Counted from the stretch's first letter, positions 51,537 through 60,875 are shown. The stretch is DNA of 64,000 nt from CADCTM01 sp049671305 (GCA_049671305.1 JBATUR010000044.1:50271-114270), one strand, 5' to 3'. Program-made: numbers and translations. The notes: generated by a model from the letters alone, not told the origin.

Positions 51537-54500
51537 TGAGCAACTTGCAAACACCTCCAGAGGAAAACACCTCTGCCCAGAGAAACGGACATTCCCCACC
51601 TCCAAACCAACAAGAGAAAGTCCCAAATGTCCGCAACGCTTCACCTCTTGCTCGCTTCTTTTTCCTGCAACCAATTTTTGGGATTCTTTTAAGCTTGCTG
51701 CTTGTAGTCGGCGGACTGTTAGGTTATATGTCCATGCCCAAAGAATCCAATCCTGATATTGACATTGCTGTTGCTAGTGTGACTACGACTTGGGGCGGCG
51801 CTGACCCAGAAACCATTGAGCAGCAAGTCACAAATCAACTTGAAAAAGAAATTAAATCGGTAGAAAATTTAAAGCAGCTTAAAAGTGCTTCTTTCACTGG
51901 TTTCTCACTAATTAATGTCGAATTTAATTCAAGTGCCGACTCCGATCAAGCAATTCAGAAGTTGCGCGATGCCGTTTCTCAAGCCGAACCAAATTTGCCG
52001 AGAGATGCTCAAAAGCCTGTAGTAAAAGCGGTTTCGGTAAATGACGCGCCAATTTTGACTGTTGCCATATATGGTAATTTGGATGCAACTGTTTTAAGTC
52101 GGGCAGCCGAAAGATTACAAGACAGACTTGAAAGAGTTTCTGGTGTCACCGAAGTTAACCTTGGGGGTGCTAGGGAAGAAGTAGTACAGGTGCAAATGAA
52201 TCCCAGTCGCTTGGTGACATTGGGAATTTCACCAACTACAGTGGCTGACAAGATTCGCGCCGCAAACCTTGATACACCCTTAGATGAGGTCGAAAGTAAC
52301 ACAATTGGTACTCAAGTCCGCTTTTTTGGACGGTTTCGCAACTTAGAGGCATTACGGAATTTACCTATTGCTCGTCTTGATGGGCGCGTTGTCCGCTTGA
52401 GTGAAATTGCTTCTGTGCGTCGGGAGTTGGAGCAGGAAGAAGCCCGTGCTTTTATTAGTTGGGAACGGGGAGAATTTCAACCTGTTGTCAGTATGGGCAT
52501 AAAAAAGATACCAGGTCAAGACTCGATTAACGTAATTAGTAACGTTATTGCAGAGATAGAAACAGCGCAGAAAAACCCCGATGATTGGCCCTACGGGATG
52601 GAGTACCGCGTTATTGCTGACGACTCAGAAACTATTTGGGAGCAATTGGGCAATTTGTTCAGCAATGCTTTGCAGTCGATGGTAGCTGTGTTTGTCATCT
52701 TATTTATTGCCCTTTCTTGGCGTGAAGCTTTGATTGCTGGACTCTCGATTCCTTTAACCTTTTTGGGAGCTTTAGCAGTTCTTTGGTTAATGGGTCAAAC
52801 CCTCAATAACATGGTGCTAATCGGCATGGTGTTGGCACTGGGGTTATTGGTGGATGTGTTTATCTTGATGATGGAAGGAATGCATGAGGCAATTTTTGTC
52901 TCCGGACTCAACTTTAACCAAGCAGCGCTGAAGACGGTGAAAACCTATGCTATTCCTGCTTTTGCTGGTCAATTAACGACTATTTTGGCAATGGCACCGT
53001 TAATGGCAATTAGCGGCACTTTGGGTAAGTTTATCCGCCTGCTGCCAATTACAGCAATTATTTGTCTATTACTGAGTTTTATAATCGCTATTCTCATCGA
53101 TATTCCCTTATCTCGCTATTTGTTGGGTAATGTCAAAAAGCACAAGAAATCCCGCATTGACCGACTCAGTGAAGCTGCTTCTAAGCGGTTTGCCCGATGG
53201 AGTTTAAATACAACTGTACGCAACAAAACTACCGCTCGTGCTTGGACATTAGGCACAGTTGCTTTATTTGTTTGCGCTATGGTTGCGTTCACACAAGTCT
53301 CCATTATATTTTTCCCTGAAGGGGATGCCCGTAATTTCAGCGTTAACGTTGAAATGCCGCCCACAACTACTATTGATGTTTCCCAAGAAGTTGCAGATGA
53401 TTTAGGGAAAATTTTGCGTGAGAAAAAGTACTTGAAAAGCGTAATTAAATATGTCGGTCAGCAAAGTAACCTCGTCAGTTCGGGTGAGTTACAACCAAGT
53501 CAAGGTAGTTACCTATTGGGCTTTTCTGGTGTATTTGTTCCCGAAAAAGAACGCGATCAAATATCATATAAATACTTAGACGGCTTGCGGCAAGAACTAA
53601 CTAAAGCAATAGATGTCTATCCTGGGGCAAAACTAGTCTTAAATGCCCAGCAAGCAGCAGGTAGTGGCGACCCAATTCAGGTTGAAATCGCTGGAGGTGA
53701 ACTCGATCAACTGCGGCAGATTTCCAGTGAGATGCAGTTGGCATTGCGGCAAATTCCCGGAACAACCGATGTCCGTGATAATTTAGGCGTTTTGCAAGCA
53801 GACTTGAAATTAATACCGAAACGCGAGGCACTAGATTTTTACGAAATTAGCGAAAATCAACTGTCAACTCAAGCCCGCTACTATATGACAACCAGCGATA
53901 TCGGTGACTTCGTGCGTGGTGGTAATCAAGAAGATATCGAAATCCGCCTCAGTACAGCTTGGCGATCGCGTAATGGGGCAGTCGGTGGTCCCACACGTCG
54001 AGATGAACTAGCAACAATCCGCTTTTTTGGCGACAATTCCAATCAAAAGGTAATTCCAGCAGGTGCAGTTGTGGAAACGGTACAAGGGCAAGCTCCTCTG
54101 TTGATTACTCATAGAGGTGGGCAACGGACTGTAACTGTTTTATCCAAGGTAGCAAGTAGAACTCCCGGAGAAATTACTGCCGATTTAGAACCGAAGTTAG
54201 AAAAAATGCAACAGTCTTTGCCTCAAGGCTACAGCTTCAACCTTGGGGGTGAAACGGCAGACCAAGCAGAAACCTTTGGTTCAGCAGGTCAAGCCCTGGG
54301 TTTGGCGGTCTTTATGGTCTTTGCCGTCCTGGTTCTGCAACTTGGCTCCTTCAGGCAGCCGTTTATTATTCTACTGGCTATTCCTTTCGCTCTAATTGGT
54401 ACTGTCGGCGGTTTTCTCCTACTGGGGGTTGCTTTTTCTTTCACGGCTTTTATCGGCATCATTGCTCTGGTCGGTATCGTTGTCAATGACGCAATTGTCA

Positions 54501-54793
54501 TGGTTGATACGATGAACAGCTACCAAAATGAAGGGATGAAGGTACGCGATGCTGCCGCCAATGGAGTCGCCGACCGTCTGCGACCTGTCCTGACAACCAG
54601 TATCACTACAATCATCGGTTTAATTCCCCTTGCCCTAAGTGACCCAACTTGGATGCCTCTGTGTGTAGCAATTATTTCTGGTTTGCTTGCTGCCACAGTA
54701 ATTGCGCTGATTGTCGTGCCTTGTTTGTATTTACAGTTCACGCCCAAGACCGAAAATCCTGATGACGAGTTGACCCTGAGCGCTAATCCATAA
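51536..54793 (+). CDS. RND family efflux permease
   Basis: A 1085-residue inner-membrane pump with the RND layout: N-terminal helix (about 40-60), large periplasmic loop, six-helix bundle (about 370-560), second loop, second bundle (about 905-1070). Conserved pieces include GGADPETIEQQVTNQLEKEI, GGAREEVVQVQMNPSRL and GIVVNDAIVMVDTM. In helix 4, where many homologues have two Asp (LVDDA), the sequence is LGLLVDVFILMMEGM: Asp440 is kept and position 441 is Val. One Asp is enough in some RND groups. With the adaptor it forms a proton-driven exporter; no outer-membrane TolC gene is nearby. Confidence 0.93.
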   Translation: MSNLQTPPEENTSAQRNGHSPPPNQQEKVPNVRNASPLARFFFLQPIFGILLSLLLVVGGLLGYMSMPKESNPDIDIAVASVTTTWGGADPETIEQQVTNQLEKEIKSVENLKQLKSASFTGFSLINVEFNSSADSDQAIQKLRDAVSQAEPNLPRDAQKPVVKAVSVNDAPILTVAIYGNLDATVLSRAAERLQDRLERVSGVTEVNLGGAREEVVQVQMNPSRLVTLGISPTTVADKIRAANLDTPLDEVESNTIGTQVRFFGRFRNLEALRNLPIARLDGRVVRLSEIASVRRELEQEEARAFISWERGEFQPVVSMGIKKIPGQDSINVISNVIAEIETAQKNPDDWPYGMEYRVIADDSETIWEQLGNLFSNALQSMVAVFVILFIALSWREALIAGLSIPLTFLGALAVLWLMGQTLNNMVLIGMVLALGLLVDVFILMMEGMHEAIFVSGLNFNQAALKTVKTYAIPAFAGQLTTILAMAPLMAISGTLGKFIRLLPITAIICLLLSFIIAILIDIPLSRYLLGNVKKHKKSRIDRLSEAASKRFARWSLNTTVRNKTTARAWTLGTVALFVCAMVAFTQVSIIFFPEGDARNFSVNVEMPPTTTIDVSQEVADDLGKILREKKYLKSVIKYVGQQSNLVSSGELQPSQGSYLLGFSGVFVPEKERDQISYKYLDGLRQELTKAIDVYPGAKLVLNAQQAAGSGDPIQVEIAGGELDQLRQISSEMQLALRQIPGTTDVRDNLGVLQADLKLIPKREALDFYEISENQLSTQARYYMTTSDIGDFVRGGNQEDIEIRLSTAWRSRNGAVGGPTRRDELATIRFFGDNSNQKVIPAGAVVETVQGQAPLLITHRGGQRTVTVLSKVASRTPGEITADLEPKLEKMQQSLPQGYSFNLGGETADQAETFGSAGQALGLAVFMVFAVLVLQLGSFRQPFIILLAIPFALIGTVGGFLLLGVAFSFTAFIGIIALVGIVVNDAIVMVDTMNSYQNEGMKVRDAAANGVADRLRPVLTTSITTIIGLIPLALSDPTWMPLCVAIISGLLAATVIALIVVPCLYLQFTPKTENPDDELTLSANP

Positions 54794-54895
54794 ACTCTCG
54801 GTTGCAACTACCAAAGGTATAACGGTGAAGTTGTGCGGCGATGAGAGAACTAGAACGAAGTGCAGACTCTTCAATTCGCCGCTCTAACAGACCGG

Positions 54896-55315
54896 TTAGC
54901 TGGCTGGCTCTGGGGACTTCGGTTTGACTTCAAACTCCATCTTGGAACGGTAGAAGCAAATATCAAATTCAAGAAAGAAGTTCGTCTGACCCAAAATCAA
55001 TGGTGTGTTTGGGCGCTTTACCCAGGCAAACAGTAATTCGGCTGGCGGAAATTCTCCAACCTGAGCGATCACAGAGAAAGGCATCGCTGGTTGATTGCTG
55101 AGATTGCCCGCTAATTGAATGATAGCTCTGCGATCGTCCCAGACACCGCCTAATTGAAGACCGAGTTCATAAGATAAGACATTAACTGTAGCCCCGCTAT
55201 CCACCAAACCAATCGCGTCAATTCCCTGATTTTCTCGACAGAGTACCAGTGGAAGTCTTGGCAGGCTATCAAACTCGTTTTGGGCGGGGCTAGTGGTTGA
55301 ATACTTGAATCGCAT
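54896..55315 (-). CDS. Retropepsin-like aspartic protease (clan AA)
   Basis: A 139-residue protein with one aspartic-protease motif, GLVDSGATVNVLSYELG (D-S-G-A), followed by IIQLAGNLSNQP and a second strand motif FAWVKRPNTPLILGQTNFFL, where the hydrophobic-hydrophobic-Gly pattern (ILG) is typical of the retropepsin fold. As a single half it should act as a dimer. Bacterial clan AA proteins of this size have few known substrates. It lies 3 nt downstream of a small partner gene on the minus strand and may be coupled to it. Confidence 0.85.
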   Translation of the reverse strand: MRFKYSTTSPAQNEFDSLPRLPLVLCRENQGIDAIGLVDSGATVNVLSYELGLQLGGVWDDRRAIIQLAGNLSNQPAMPFSVIAQVGEFPPAELLFAWVKRPNTPLILGQTNFFLEFDICFYRSKMEFEVKPKSPEPAS

Positions 55316-55318
55316 ACA

Positions 55319-55534
55319 TTACTGCTGGCTGACATCGGACTGCTTGAAGGCTTCCATTAAAACAGCACCTGCACCAAAGCAATCATACGGAGTTGGTAAG
55401 TCATAGGTTTTGAAAGGCTCCAATGGTGAGATGTCCTCAGCCATATCCAAATCCTCAGCCAAAATCCGAATCAGTTTGAGTTTTTCTGATGGAGAGAGCC
55501 GTCGAGCGGCGGGAAGTACTTCGGCAAGTGTCAT
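55319..55534 (-). CDS. Small hypothetical protein paired with the aspartic protease
   Basis: A 71-residue acidic protein: MTLAEVLPAARRLSPSEKLK, LIRILAEDLDMAEDISP, then PTPYDCFGAGAVLMEAF. The N-terminal helical part (LSPSEKLKLIRILAEDL) resembles small antitoxin-like or adaptor proteins of cyanobacteria. It is directly upstream of the aspartic protease (3-nt gap), which suggests a functional pair, perhaps substrate or inhibitor. This is an inference from position only. Confidence 0.65.
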   Translation of the reverse strand: MTLAEVLPAARRLSPSEKLKLIRILAEDLDMAEDISPLEPFKTYDLPTPYDCFGAGAVLMEAFKQSDVSQQ

Positions 55535-56087
55535 GTCATGTACCTCTTGAAAAAAATATACCTACAGCTTACCCGACAAAAGCTATTAACCTGGCAATGT
55601 AAGTCATAAAAGCAAATTCAGTCTTTGCAAGGGTTTTCGCTCTAAAAATGTAGGATTAATAACCTGAGTTCGGGTTAAGCCAAAGGCTAAAACTCACACT
55701 GTAACTAGCTTTAGCCAAGTAAGCAGCTAGTGTGCCTTTCTCAATAAGACCTACTATTAAGAATATTCTCAACGGCGAAACTTATTGACAAGAGCTTATC
55801 CATCTCAAACTCGAAAAATCCTCGGTGATCGCAGCTTAACTTTTCAACGTCCTAATGATCATTCCTTGTCTGTATCTTTTGTCTTTGTTCACACTTAAGA
55901 GCGAAAATCTGAACTCAGAGTTAGCTTAATCAATCTTGACTTAGTAAATAGGCTCAGGTTGGTATTATATGACCATGAAGTCATTCTACTGACAGTTCCA
56001 TCATTTCTACACCAAACCTCAGTCAGCTCGTAACCTTTCCCTCACTTGCAGATTAAAAATCAACTTTAATTTTCAGGCGGTGCGCTC
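55535..56087. other. Intergenic region upstream of the ABC exporter
   Basis: A 553-nt divergent gap. It has an imperfect stem GGCTAAA / TTTAGCC (55685-55716) and, near its right end, the third operator (55969-55984) right after a TATTAT (55963-55968). A TTGACT at 55936-55941 is too far (21 nt) from TATTAT to be a good -35. No gene was found. Confidence 0.45.
55969..55984 (+). promoter_or_regulatory. TetR-type operator, site 2 (ABC exporter)
   Basis: ATGACCATGAAGTCAT: the same spacing as TGACT-N4-AGTCA with one base changed on the left half (C for T). It touches a -10-like TATTAT and lies about 104 nt before the ATG of the ABC ATPase gene. Confidence 0.65.
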
Positions 56088-56849
56088 ATGCCCCGATCAT
56101 TAGAACCCTATCAAAACTCCGGAAATTCCATTGCGATTCCTCCTCGTCCCAGCCTCTTTCAAATCAGAGGAGTGACGAAAACCTATGTTATGGGCGAAGT
56201 CACAGTTCAAGCATTGAAATCTGTCGATTTGGACCTAGATGAAGGGGAGTTTGTTGTTTTGCTAGGTCCGTCGGGTAGTGGCAAGTCAACGCTATTAAAC
56301 ATTTTAGGGGGATTAGATGTGCCCTCGACGGGACAAGTGTTGTTTTGCGGTCAAGATCTGACTGCGGGCAACGATCGCGTTCTCACCCGATTTCGTCGCC
56401 AGAGTGTCGGCTTTGTCTTTCAGTTCTACAATCTCATTCCCAGCTTGACTGCTCGAGAAAACGTCGCTTTGGTGACAGATATCGCACCTAATCCAATGCA
56501 CCCGCGTGAAGCGTTAGAACGAGTGCATCTCGGCGATCGCCTCAATCATTTTCCGTCTCAGCTTTCGGGGGGTGAGCAACAGCGAGTTGCGATCGCTCGT
56601 GCGATTGCTAAACGTCCCCAAGTTCTACTCTGCGATGAACCCACTGGAGCTTTAGACTTTCAAACTGGCAAACTGGTTTTAGAGACTCTTGCTCAGGTCA
56701 ATCAGGAATTAGACACAACTGTCGCAGTGATCACTCACAATGCTGGAATTGCGGCAATGGCAGATCGAGTGATTACGATGCGGAGTGGTGCCATTACCAC
56801 CGATCATCGCAATCAGCACAAAGTATCGCCTGATCAGTTGGAGTGGTAA
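56088..56849 (+). CDS. ABC exporter ATPase (MacB/LolD/DevA type)
   Basis: A 253-residue ATPase. Walker A LLGPSGSGKSTLLNILGGL (about 61-79), Q-loop VGFVFQFYNLIPSLTA, signature QLSGGEQQRVAIARAIA, Walker B VLLCDEPTGALD and switch His in AVITHNAGIA. The N-terminus (about 1-25) is an extra Pro/Ser-rich stretch. It works with the FtsX-type permease 6 nt downstream. No strong ribosome site is seen before ATG 56088 (GGCGGTGCGCTC). The G+C content of the operon is visibly above that of the RND genes. Confidence 0.94.
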   Translation: MPRSLEPYQNSGNSIAIPPRPSLFQIRGVTKTYVMGEVTVQALKSVDLDLDEGEFVVLLGPSGSGKSTLLNILGGLDVPSTGQVLFCGQDLTAGNDRVLTRFRRQSVGFVFQFYNLIPSLTARENVALVTDIAPNPMHPREALERVHLGDRLNHFPSQLSGGEQQRVAIARAIAKRPQVLLCDEPTGALDFQTGKLVLETLAQVNQELDTTVAVITHNAGIAAMADRVITMRSGAITTDHRNQHKVSPDQLEW

Positions 56850-56855
56850 TGTCTT

Positions 56856-59219
56856 ATGAATGCACTTAACCAAAAGCTCCTGCGCGATCTGCTGCGTCTT
56901 AGAGGGCAAGTGATTGCGATCGCTTTAATCGTCGCTTGCGGCATTGCTTGTTTAGTCACAATGATGAGCGCCTACGATTCATTGCAGCTCTCTCAACAGA
57001 CTTACTACGATCGCTATCGCTTTGCCGATGTGTTTGTGTCGCTTAAACGGGCACCCAATTCACTCATCGATCGCATTGCTGAAATTCCGGGTGTGCGCCA
57101 GGTACAGACGCGAGTGGTAGTCGGTGTCAACTTGGATGTGCCGGGATTAAACGAACCCGCGATCGGTCGGTTAGTTTCGATTCCAGAACAGCAAGCCCCA
57201 ATGCTGAACGATTTGTTTATTCGAGAAGGGAACTATATCGAACCCGGTCGCCGCGATCAGGTGCTGATCAGTGAAGCCTTTGCCACCGCAAATCAGCTTA
57301 AGATTGGCGACAAACTGGGAGCCGTGATCAATGAACGCTGGCAGCAATTGCGCGTGGTTGGCATTGCTCTATCGCCAGAATATATCTACGAAATTAATGG
57401 CGGTGAACTATTCCCCGATAACCAGCGGTTTGGCATTCTGTGGATGAATCGAGAAGCAATCTCGACCGCCTTTGATTTGAAGGGGGCGTTTAACGATGTC
57501 GCACTGTCACTGATGCCGGGGACAAATCAGGCAGAGGTGATCTTTCGACTCGATCAGCTTGTTAAACCTTATGGAGGATTGGGCGCTTACGGGCGAAAAA
57601 ATCAGGTGTCTCACCAGCTTTTAGACAGCGAGATTCAAGGGTTAGCGGCTGCGGCTGTGATGGTGCCTGCTATCTTTTTAGGAATTGCAGCCTTTTTGCT
57701 CAACTTAGTGCTAGCTCGCTTGGTCAATACTCAACGAGAACAGATTGCAGTCCTCAAAGCCTTTGGTTATAGCAACCTTGCGGTAGGTCTTCACTATCTC
57801 AAGCTCGTGTTGGTGATTACTCTGGGTGGAGCCGCAGTCGGGACGGCGCTGGGCGTTTGGCTAGGATTGCTGATTACGGAAGTGTACACGCAGTATTTTC
57901 ACTTTCCTGTCCTGCAATATCGGGTTGAACCGTCGCTTCTATTGATTGCGATCGGAGTCAGTGGCGCTTCGGCAGTTCTCGGTACACTCACAGCAGTCCG
58001 GCAAGCGGTTTCTCTGCCTCCTGCTGAAGCGATGCGCCCGGAACCTCCCGCAACGTTTCAAGCGACCTTGCTGGAGCGTTTAGGGTTGCAGCGATTCCTT
58101 TCTCCGGTGGGTCAAATCATTCTGCGAAATCTAGAGCGGCGGATCGTACAGACGGGATTAGCCATTCTGGGGATTTCGGTCGCTGTCGCGATTTTAGTCA
58201 TTGGTCGCTACTTTAACGATGCAATGAACTATATCGTTGAAGTGCAGTTTCGCCAGATTCAGCGCGAAGATGTCACATTGGTATTTAACCAACCCCTATC
58301 AAGCCGCGCCCGCTATGACCTCACTCATCTTCCGGGTGTTCTGCGAAGTGAACCTTATCGATCGATTCCGGCTCGATTGCGCTTTCAACATAAAACCTAC
58401 CTCAGCGGCATTACTGGACTAGAACCCGACGGAGAGTTACGCCGCCTCCTCGACCAGGATTTACACCCCGTTTCGCTTCCTCCAACGGGCATTGTTCTAA
58501 CAACAACGCTGGCGGATAAAATTGGTATCTCGGTGGGTGATATGCTGACCTTAGAAGTGTTGGAAGGTGAGCGCCCCACTCGCGAAGTTCAGGTCATGGA
58601 GGTTGTAGATGAACTGATTGGACTTGGGGCATACATGGATATCCAAGCGCTAAATCAACTGATGCGCGAGGGGCAAACCATTTCGGGAGCTTATCTTGCG
58701 GTCGATCCGAACTCTCTCGATCGACTTTATACCCAGCTTAAACAAACGCCAGCCGTCGCCAGCGTTGCACTACGCGATCGCCTAATTGCCGAATTCAACA
58801 AAAACATCACGGGAACATTTGCAGCCTTTACAGCCGTGCTGGTTGTGTTTGCAGTCATCATCGCTTTTGGCGTAGTCTACAACGTCGCTCGTATCGCCCT
58901 ATCCGAGCGCAGCCGCGAACTTGCTACCCTGCGGATCATCGGCTTCACTCAGGGCGAAATTGCCGTGATTTTGCTGGGAGAGCAAGCGATCGTCACCGCC
59001 CTAGCAATCCCGTTGGGGTGCGGTCTCGGCTATGGACTTGCAGCTTTAATGAGTGCTGCCTATGACAGTGAACTCTATCGACTACCCTTAGTGGTTGAGC
59101 CTTCAAGCTATGTCTATGCCTTTGTTGTCATTACCCTGGCTGCTGTCGGGTCGGGGTGGTTAATTCGCCGTCAACTGAATCATCTCGATCTCGTGGCGGT
59201 TCTCAAAACTCGTGAATAA
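56856..59219 (+). CDS. ABC exporter permease with two FtsX domains
   Basis: A 787-residue permease. An N-terminal helix (about 12-33) is followed by an extracytoplasmic MacB-like domain (about 40-255), FtsX domain 1 with helices at about 265-390 (VPAIFLGIAAFLLNLVLARL, REQIAVLKAFGYSNLAVG), a middle helix (about 425-445), a second periplasmic domain and FtsX domain 2 (about 655-780; LSERSRELATLRIIGFTQGE). Such ten-helix permeases with one adaptor belong to the type VII (MacB/DevC/LolCE) group that moves lipids, glycolipids, peptides or drugs from the periplasmic side. It has 6 nt spacing to the ATPase and 12 nt to the adaptor. Confidence 0.92.
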   Translation: MNALNQKLLRDLLRLRGQVIAIALIVACGIACLVTMMSAYDSLQLSQQTYYDRYRFADVFVSLKRAPNSLIDRIAEIPGVRQVQTRVVVGVNLDVPGLNEPAIGRLVSIPEQQAPMLNDLFIREGNYIEPGRRDQVLISEAFATANQLKIGDKLGAVINERWQQLRVVGIALSPEYIYEINGGELFPDNQRFGILWMNREAISTAFDLKGAFNDVALSLMPGTNQAEVIFRLDQLVKPYGGLGAYGRKNQVSHQLLDSEIQGLAAAAVMVPAIFLGIAAFLLNLVLARLVNTQREQIAVLKAFGYSNLAVGLHYLKLVLVITLGGAAVGTALGVWLGLLITEVYTQYFHFPVLQYRVEPSLLLIAIGVSGASAVLGTLTAVRQAVSLPPAEAMRPEPPATFQATLLERLGLQRFLSPVGQIILRNLERRIVQTGLAILGISVAVAILVIGRYFNDAMNYIVEVQFRQIQREDVTLVFNQPLSSRARYDLTHLPGVLRSEPYRSIPARLRFQHKTYLSGITGLEPDGELRRLLDQDLHPVSLPPTGIVLTTTLADKIGISVGDMLTLEVLEGERPTREVQVMEVVDELIGLGAYMDIQALNQLMREGQTISGAYLAVDPNSLDRLYTQLKQTPAVASVALRDRLIAEFNKNITGTFAAFTAVLVVFAVIIAFGVVYNVARIALSERSRELATLRIIGFTQGEIAVILLGEQAIVTALAIPLGCGLGYGLAALMSAAYDSELYRLPLVVEPSSYVYAFVVITLAAVGSGWLIRRQLNHLDLVAVLKTRE

Positions 59220-59231
59220 GGAGAATCTCTG

Positions 59232-60698
59232 ATGCAGCCCAAACATAATGATGCCGCTATTCCTAATACTCAACAACCAACACTAAAGCGACCTGAATCT
59301 CCTCCAAAACCCTCATCGAACGGTCAGTCACCCACTGGCGCTGCCGCTGCTTCCCAAAAGCCGTGGCGAAAACGTTTGCCGCGCCATCTCCCTTATTGGT
59401 TGGCAGGACTGGGAGTGGCGGGAGTAGTCGCCTTTGCCCTGCGACCAACTCCGATTCCGGTAGATTTGGGTCAGGTAAAGCAAGGAACGCTACAGGTGAC
59501 GGTGGACGCAGAGGGTAAAACGCGGGTGCGCGATCGCTTTATCGTTGCGGCTCCTGTGTCCGGTCGTTTGGCACGGATTGAACTGGAGTCGGGGGATTCG
59601 ATCGAGCAAGGAACCATCGTGGCTCAAATTGATTCGCTCCCTCTCAATACCGAGGTGCAAGCCGCACAGGCACGTTTGCAGGAGCTACGCGCTCAGTTGG
59701 CGGGGGTTGAAACTCAACGGACTAAACCCGCAGCCCTGGCGCAGGCGGAGGCGCAAATTAACGCCGCGATCGCCACCCAACGGCAGGCAGAGGCAAGATA
59801 TCAGGAAGCGCAGGCAAACCTAGCACAGGCAACCCGCGATCGCGAACGTGCCCAGCAACTTGCAGCAGCGGGAGCCCAATCGCGCAAAGTTCGCGAAGAT
59901 GCAGAGCTGGCTGAAACCCGCCGAGAACAAGAATTAAAAGCAACCCAGCGTGAAGTAGATGCGGCGATCGCAAACGTGACAGCCGCTCGAAAAAATCTCG
60001 CCGTATTGCAAGCAGAGCAGCAAGATCCGGATTATCTACTCAATGTCTACCGTGCTCAAATTGCCAGTGCTGAAGCTACTTTGACCAAGCTATCCGACGA
60101 AGCCCAGCGCACCACTGTCAAGACTCCCGCCGCCGGAAGTGTCTTGCGAGTAATGCAAAAAAGCGCTCGCTTTGTGCAAGCTGGTGAGCCGCTGCTTGAG
60201 GTGGGTAATTCCGCACAACTGGAACTGGTAGTCGATATCCTATCGACAGATGCCGTCAAGGTCAAACCGGGCGCTTTGATTCAAATTGAGCATTGGGGAG
60301 GAGAGAAATCGTTACAGGCTAAAGTTCGCTATGTTGAACCTTCCGCATTTACAGAGGTTTCAGCCTTGGGGGTAGAAGAGCAGCGGGTGAATGTGATTGC
60401 CGATTTTGTCAATCCACCCAAGTCTATAGGAGATGCGTATCGGGTAGAGGCGCGGATCGTGACATGGCAAGGCAAAGATGTCTTGAAAGTACCGATGAGT
60501 GCGTTATTCCGGTGCAATGAAAAAGCCTGGTGTACCTTTGTGGACAAGGACGGAAAAGCCCAACGGCGGCAAATTGTCATCACTCAGCGTAATGATTTGG
60601 AAGCGGCAGTTAAGCAAGGTTTAACTGTAGGGGAACGAGTGATTTTGCATCCTACGGAACAGGTTACAGATGGGCAAAGCATTCGTGATCGAACCTGA
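59232..60698 (+). CDS. HlyD-type periplasmic adaptor of the ABC exporter
   Basis: A 488-residue adaptor. A Pro/Ser-rich cytoplasmic part (about 50 residues) precedes the membrane helix (LPYWLAGLGVAGVVAFALRP). Next are the first lipoyl half (VDAEGKTRVRDRFIVAAPV), an Ala/Gln/Glu-rich coiled coil (about 140-275, with QAEARYQEAQANLAQATRD), the second half (TVKTPAAGSVLRVMQKSARF) and the beta barrel (VDILSTDAVKVKPGALIQIE). AAGGAGAATCTCTG precedes the ATG. It completes the ATPase-permease-adaptor operon and would bridge to an outer-membrane channel encoded elsewhere. Confidence 0.93.
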   Translation: MQPKHNDAAIPNTQQPTLKRPESPPKPSSNGQSPTGAAAASQKPWRKRLPRHLPYWLAGLGVAGVVAFALRPTPIPVDLGQVKQGTLQVTVDAEGKTRVRDRFIVAAPVSGRLARIELESGDSIEQGTIVAQIDSLPLNTEVQAAQARLQELRAQLAGVETQRTKPAALAQAEAQINAAIATQRQAEARYQEAQANLAQATRDRERAQQLAAAGAQSRKVREDAELAETRREQELKATQREVDAAIANVTAARKNLAVLQAEQQDPDYLLNVYRAQIASAEATLTKLSDEAQRTTVKTPAAGSVLRVMQKSARFVQAGEPLLEVGNSAQLELVVDILSTDAVKVKPGALIQIEHWGGEKSLQAKVRYVEPSAFTEVSALGVEEQRVNVIADFVNPPKSIGDAYRVEARIVTWQGKDVLKVPMSALFRCNEKAWCTFVDKDGKAQRRQIVITQRNDLEAAVKQGLTVGERVILHPTEQVTDGQSIRDRT

Positions 60699-60814
60699 GT
60701 GTCCCGCAACGCATTTGAAATTTGACCGAGGACAGTTGGGAGTTGCGAAAGGGTTCGTCTTGATGCCAATAGCATAAATATCTTCTCAAATCAGACAGCT
60801 TAACTAACCTCAAC

Positions 60815-60843
60815 TTGCAAACTGGGACGAGATTGTCTATAAT
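60815..60843 (+). promoter_or_regulatory. Sigma-70-type promoter of the Coq4 unit
   Basis: TTGCAA (60815-60820), a 17-nt spacer and a consensus TATAAT (60838-60843). The first operator begins two bases later, exactly as at the tetR promoter. Confidence 0.82.
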
Positions 60844-60844
60844 G

Positions 60845-60858
60845 TGACTATACAGTCA
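60845..60858 (+). promoter_or_regulatory. TetR-type operator, site 3 (Coq4 promoter, first)
   Basis: TGACTATACAGTCA: half-sites TGACT and AGTCA with a four-base spacer. Its centre is 16 bp from the centre of the next site, so two dimers could bind in tandem on nearly the same helix side. Confidence 0.82.
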
Positions 60859-60859
60859 T

Positions 60860-60875
60860 ATGACTGACAAGTCAT
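60860..60875 (+). promoter_or_regulatory. TetR-type operator, site 4 (Coq4 promoter, second)
   Basis: ATGACTGACAAGTCAT: perfect 6-bp half-sites with a four-base spacer. It follows site 3 after one base and lies 123 nt ahead of the first Coq4-family start. Confidence 0.82.
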
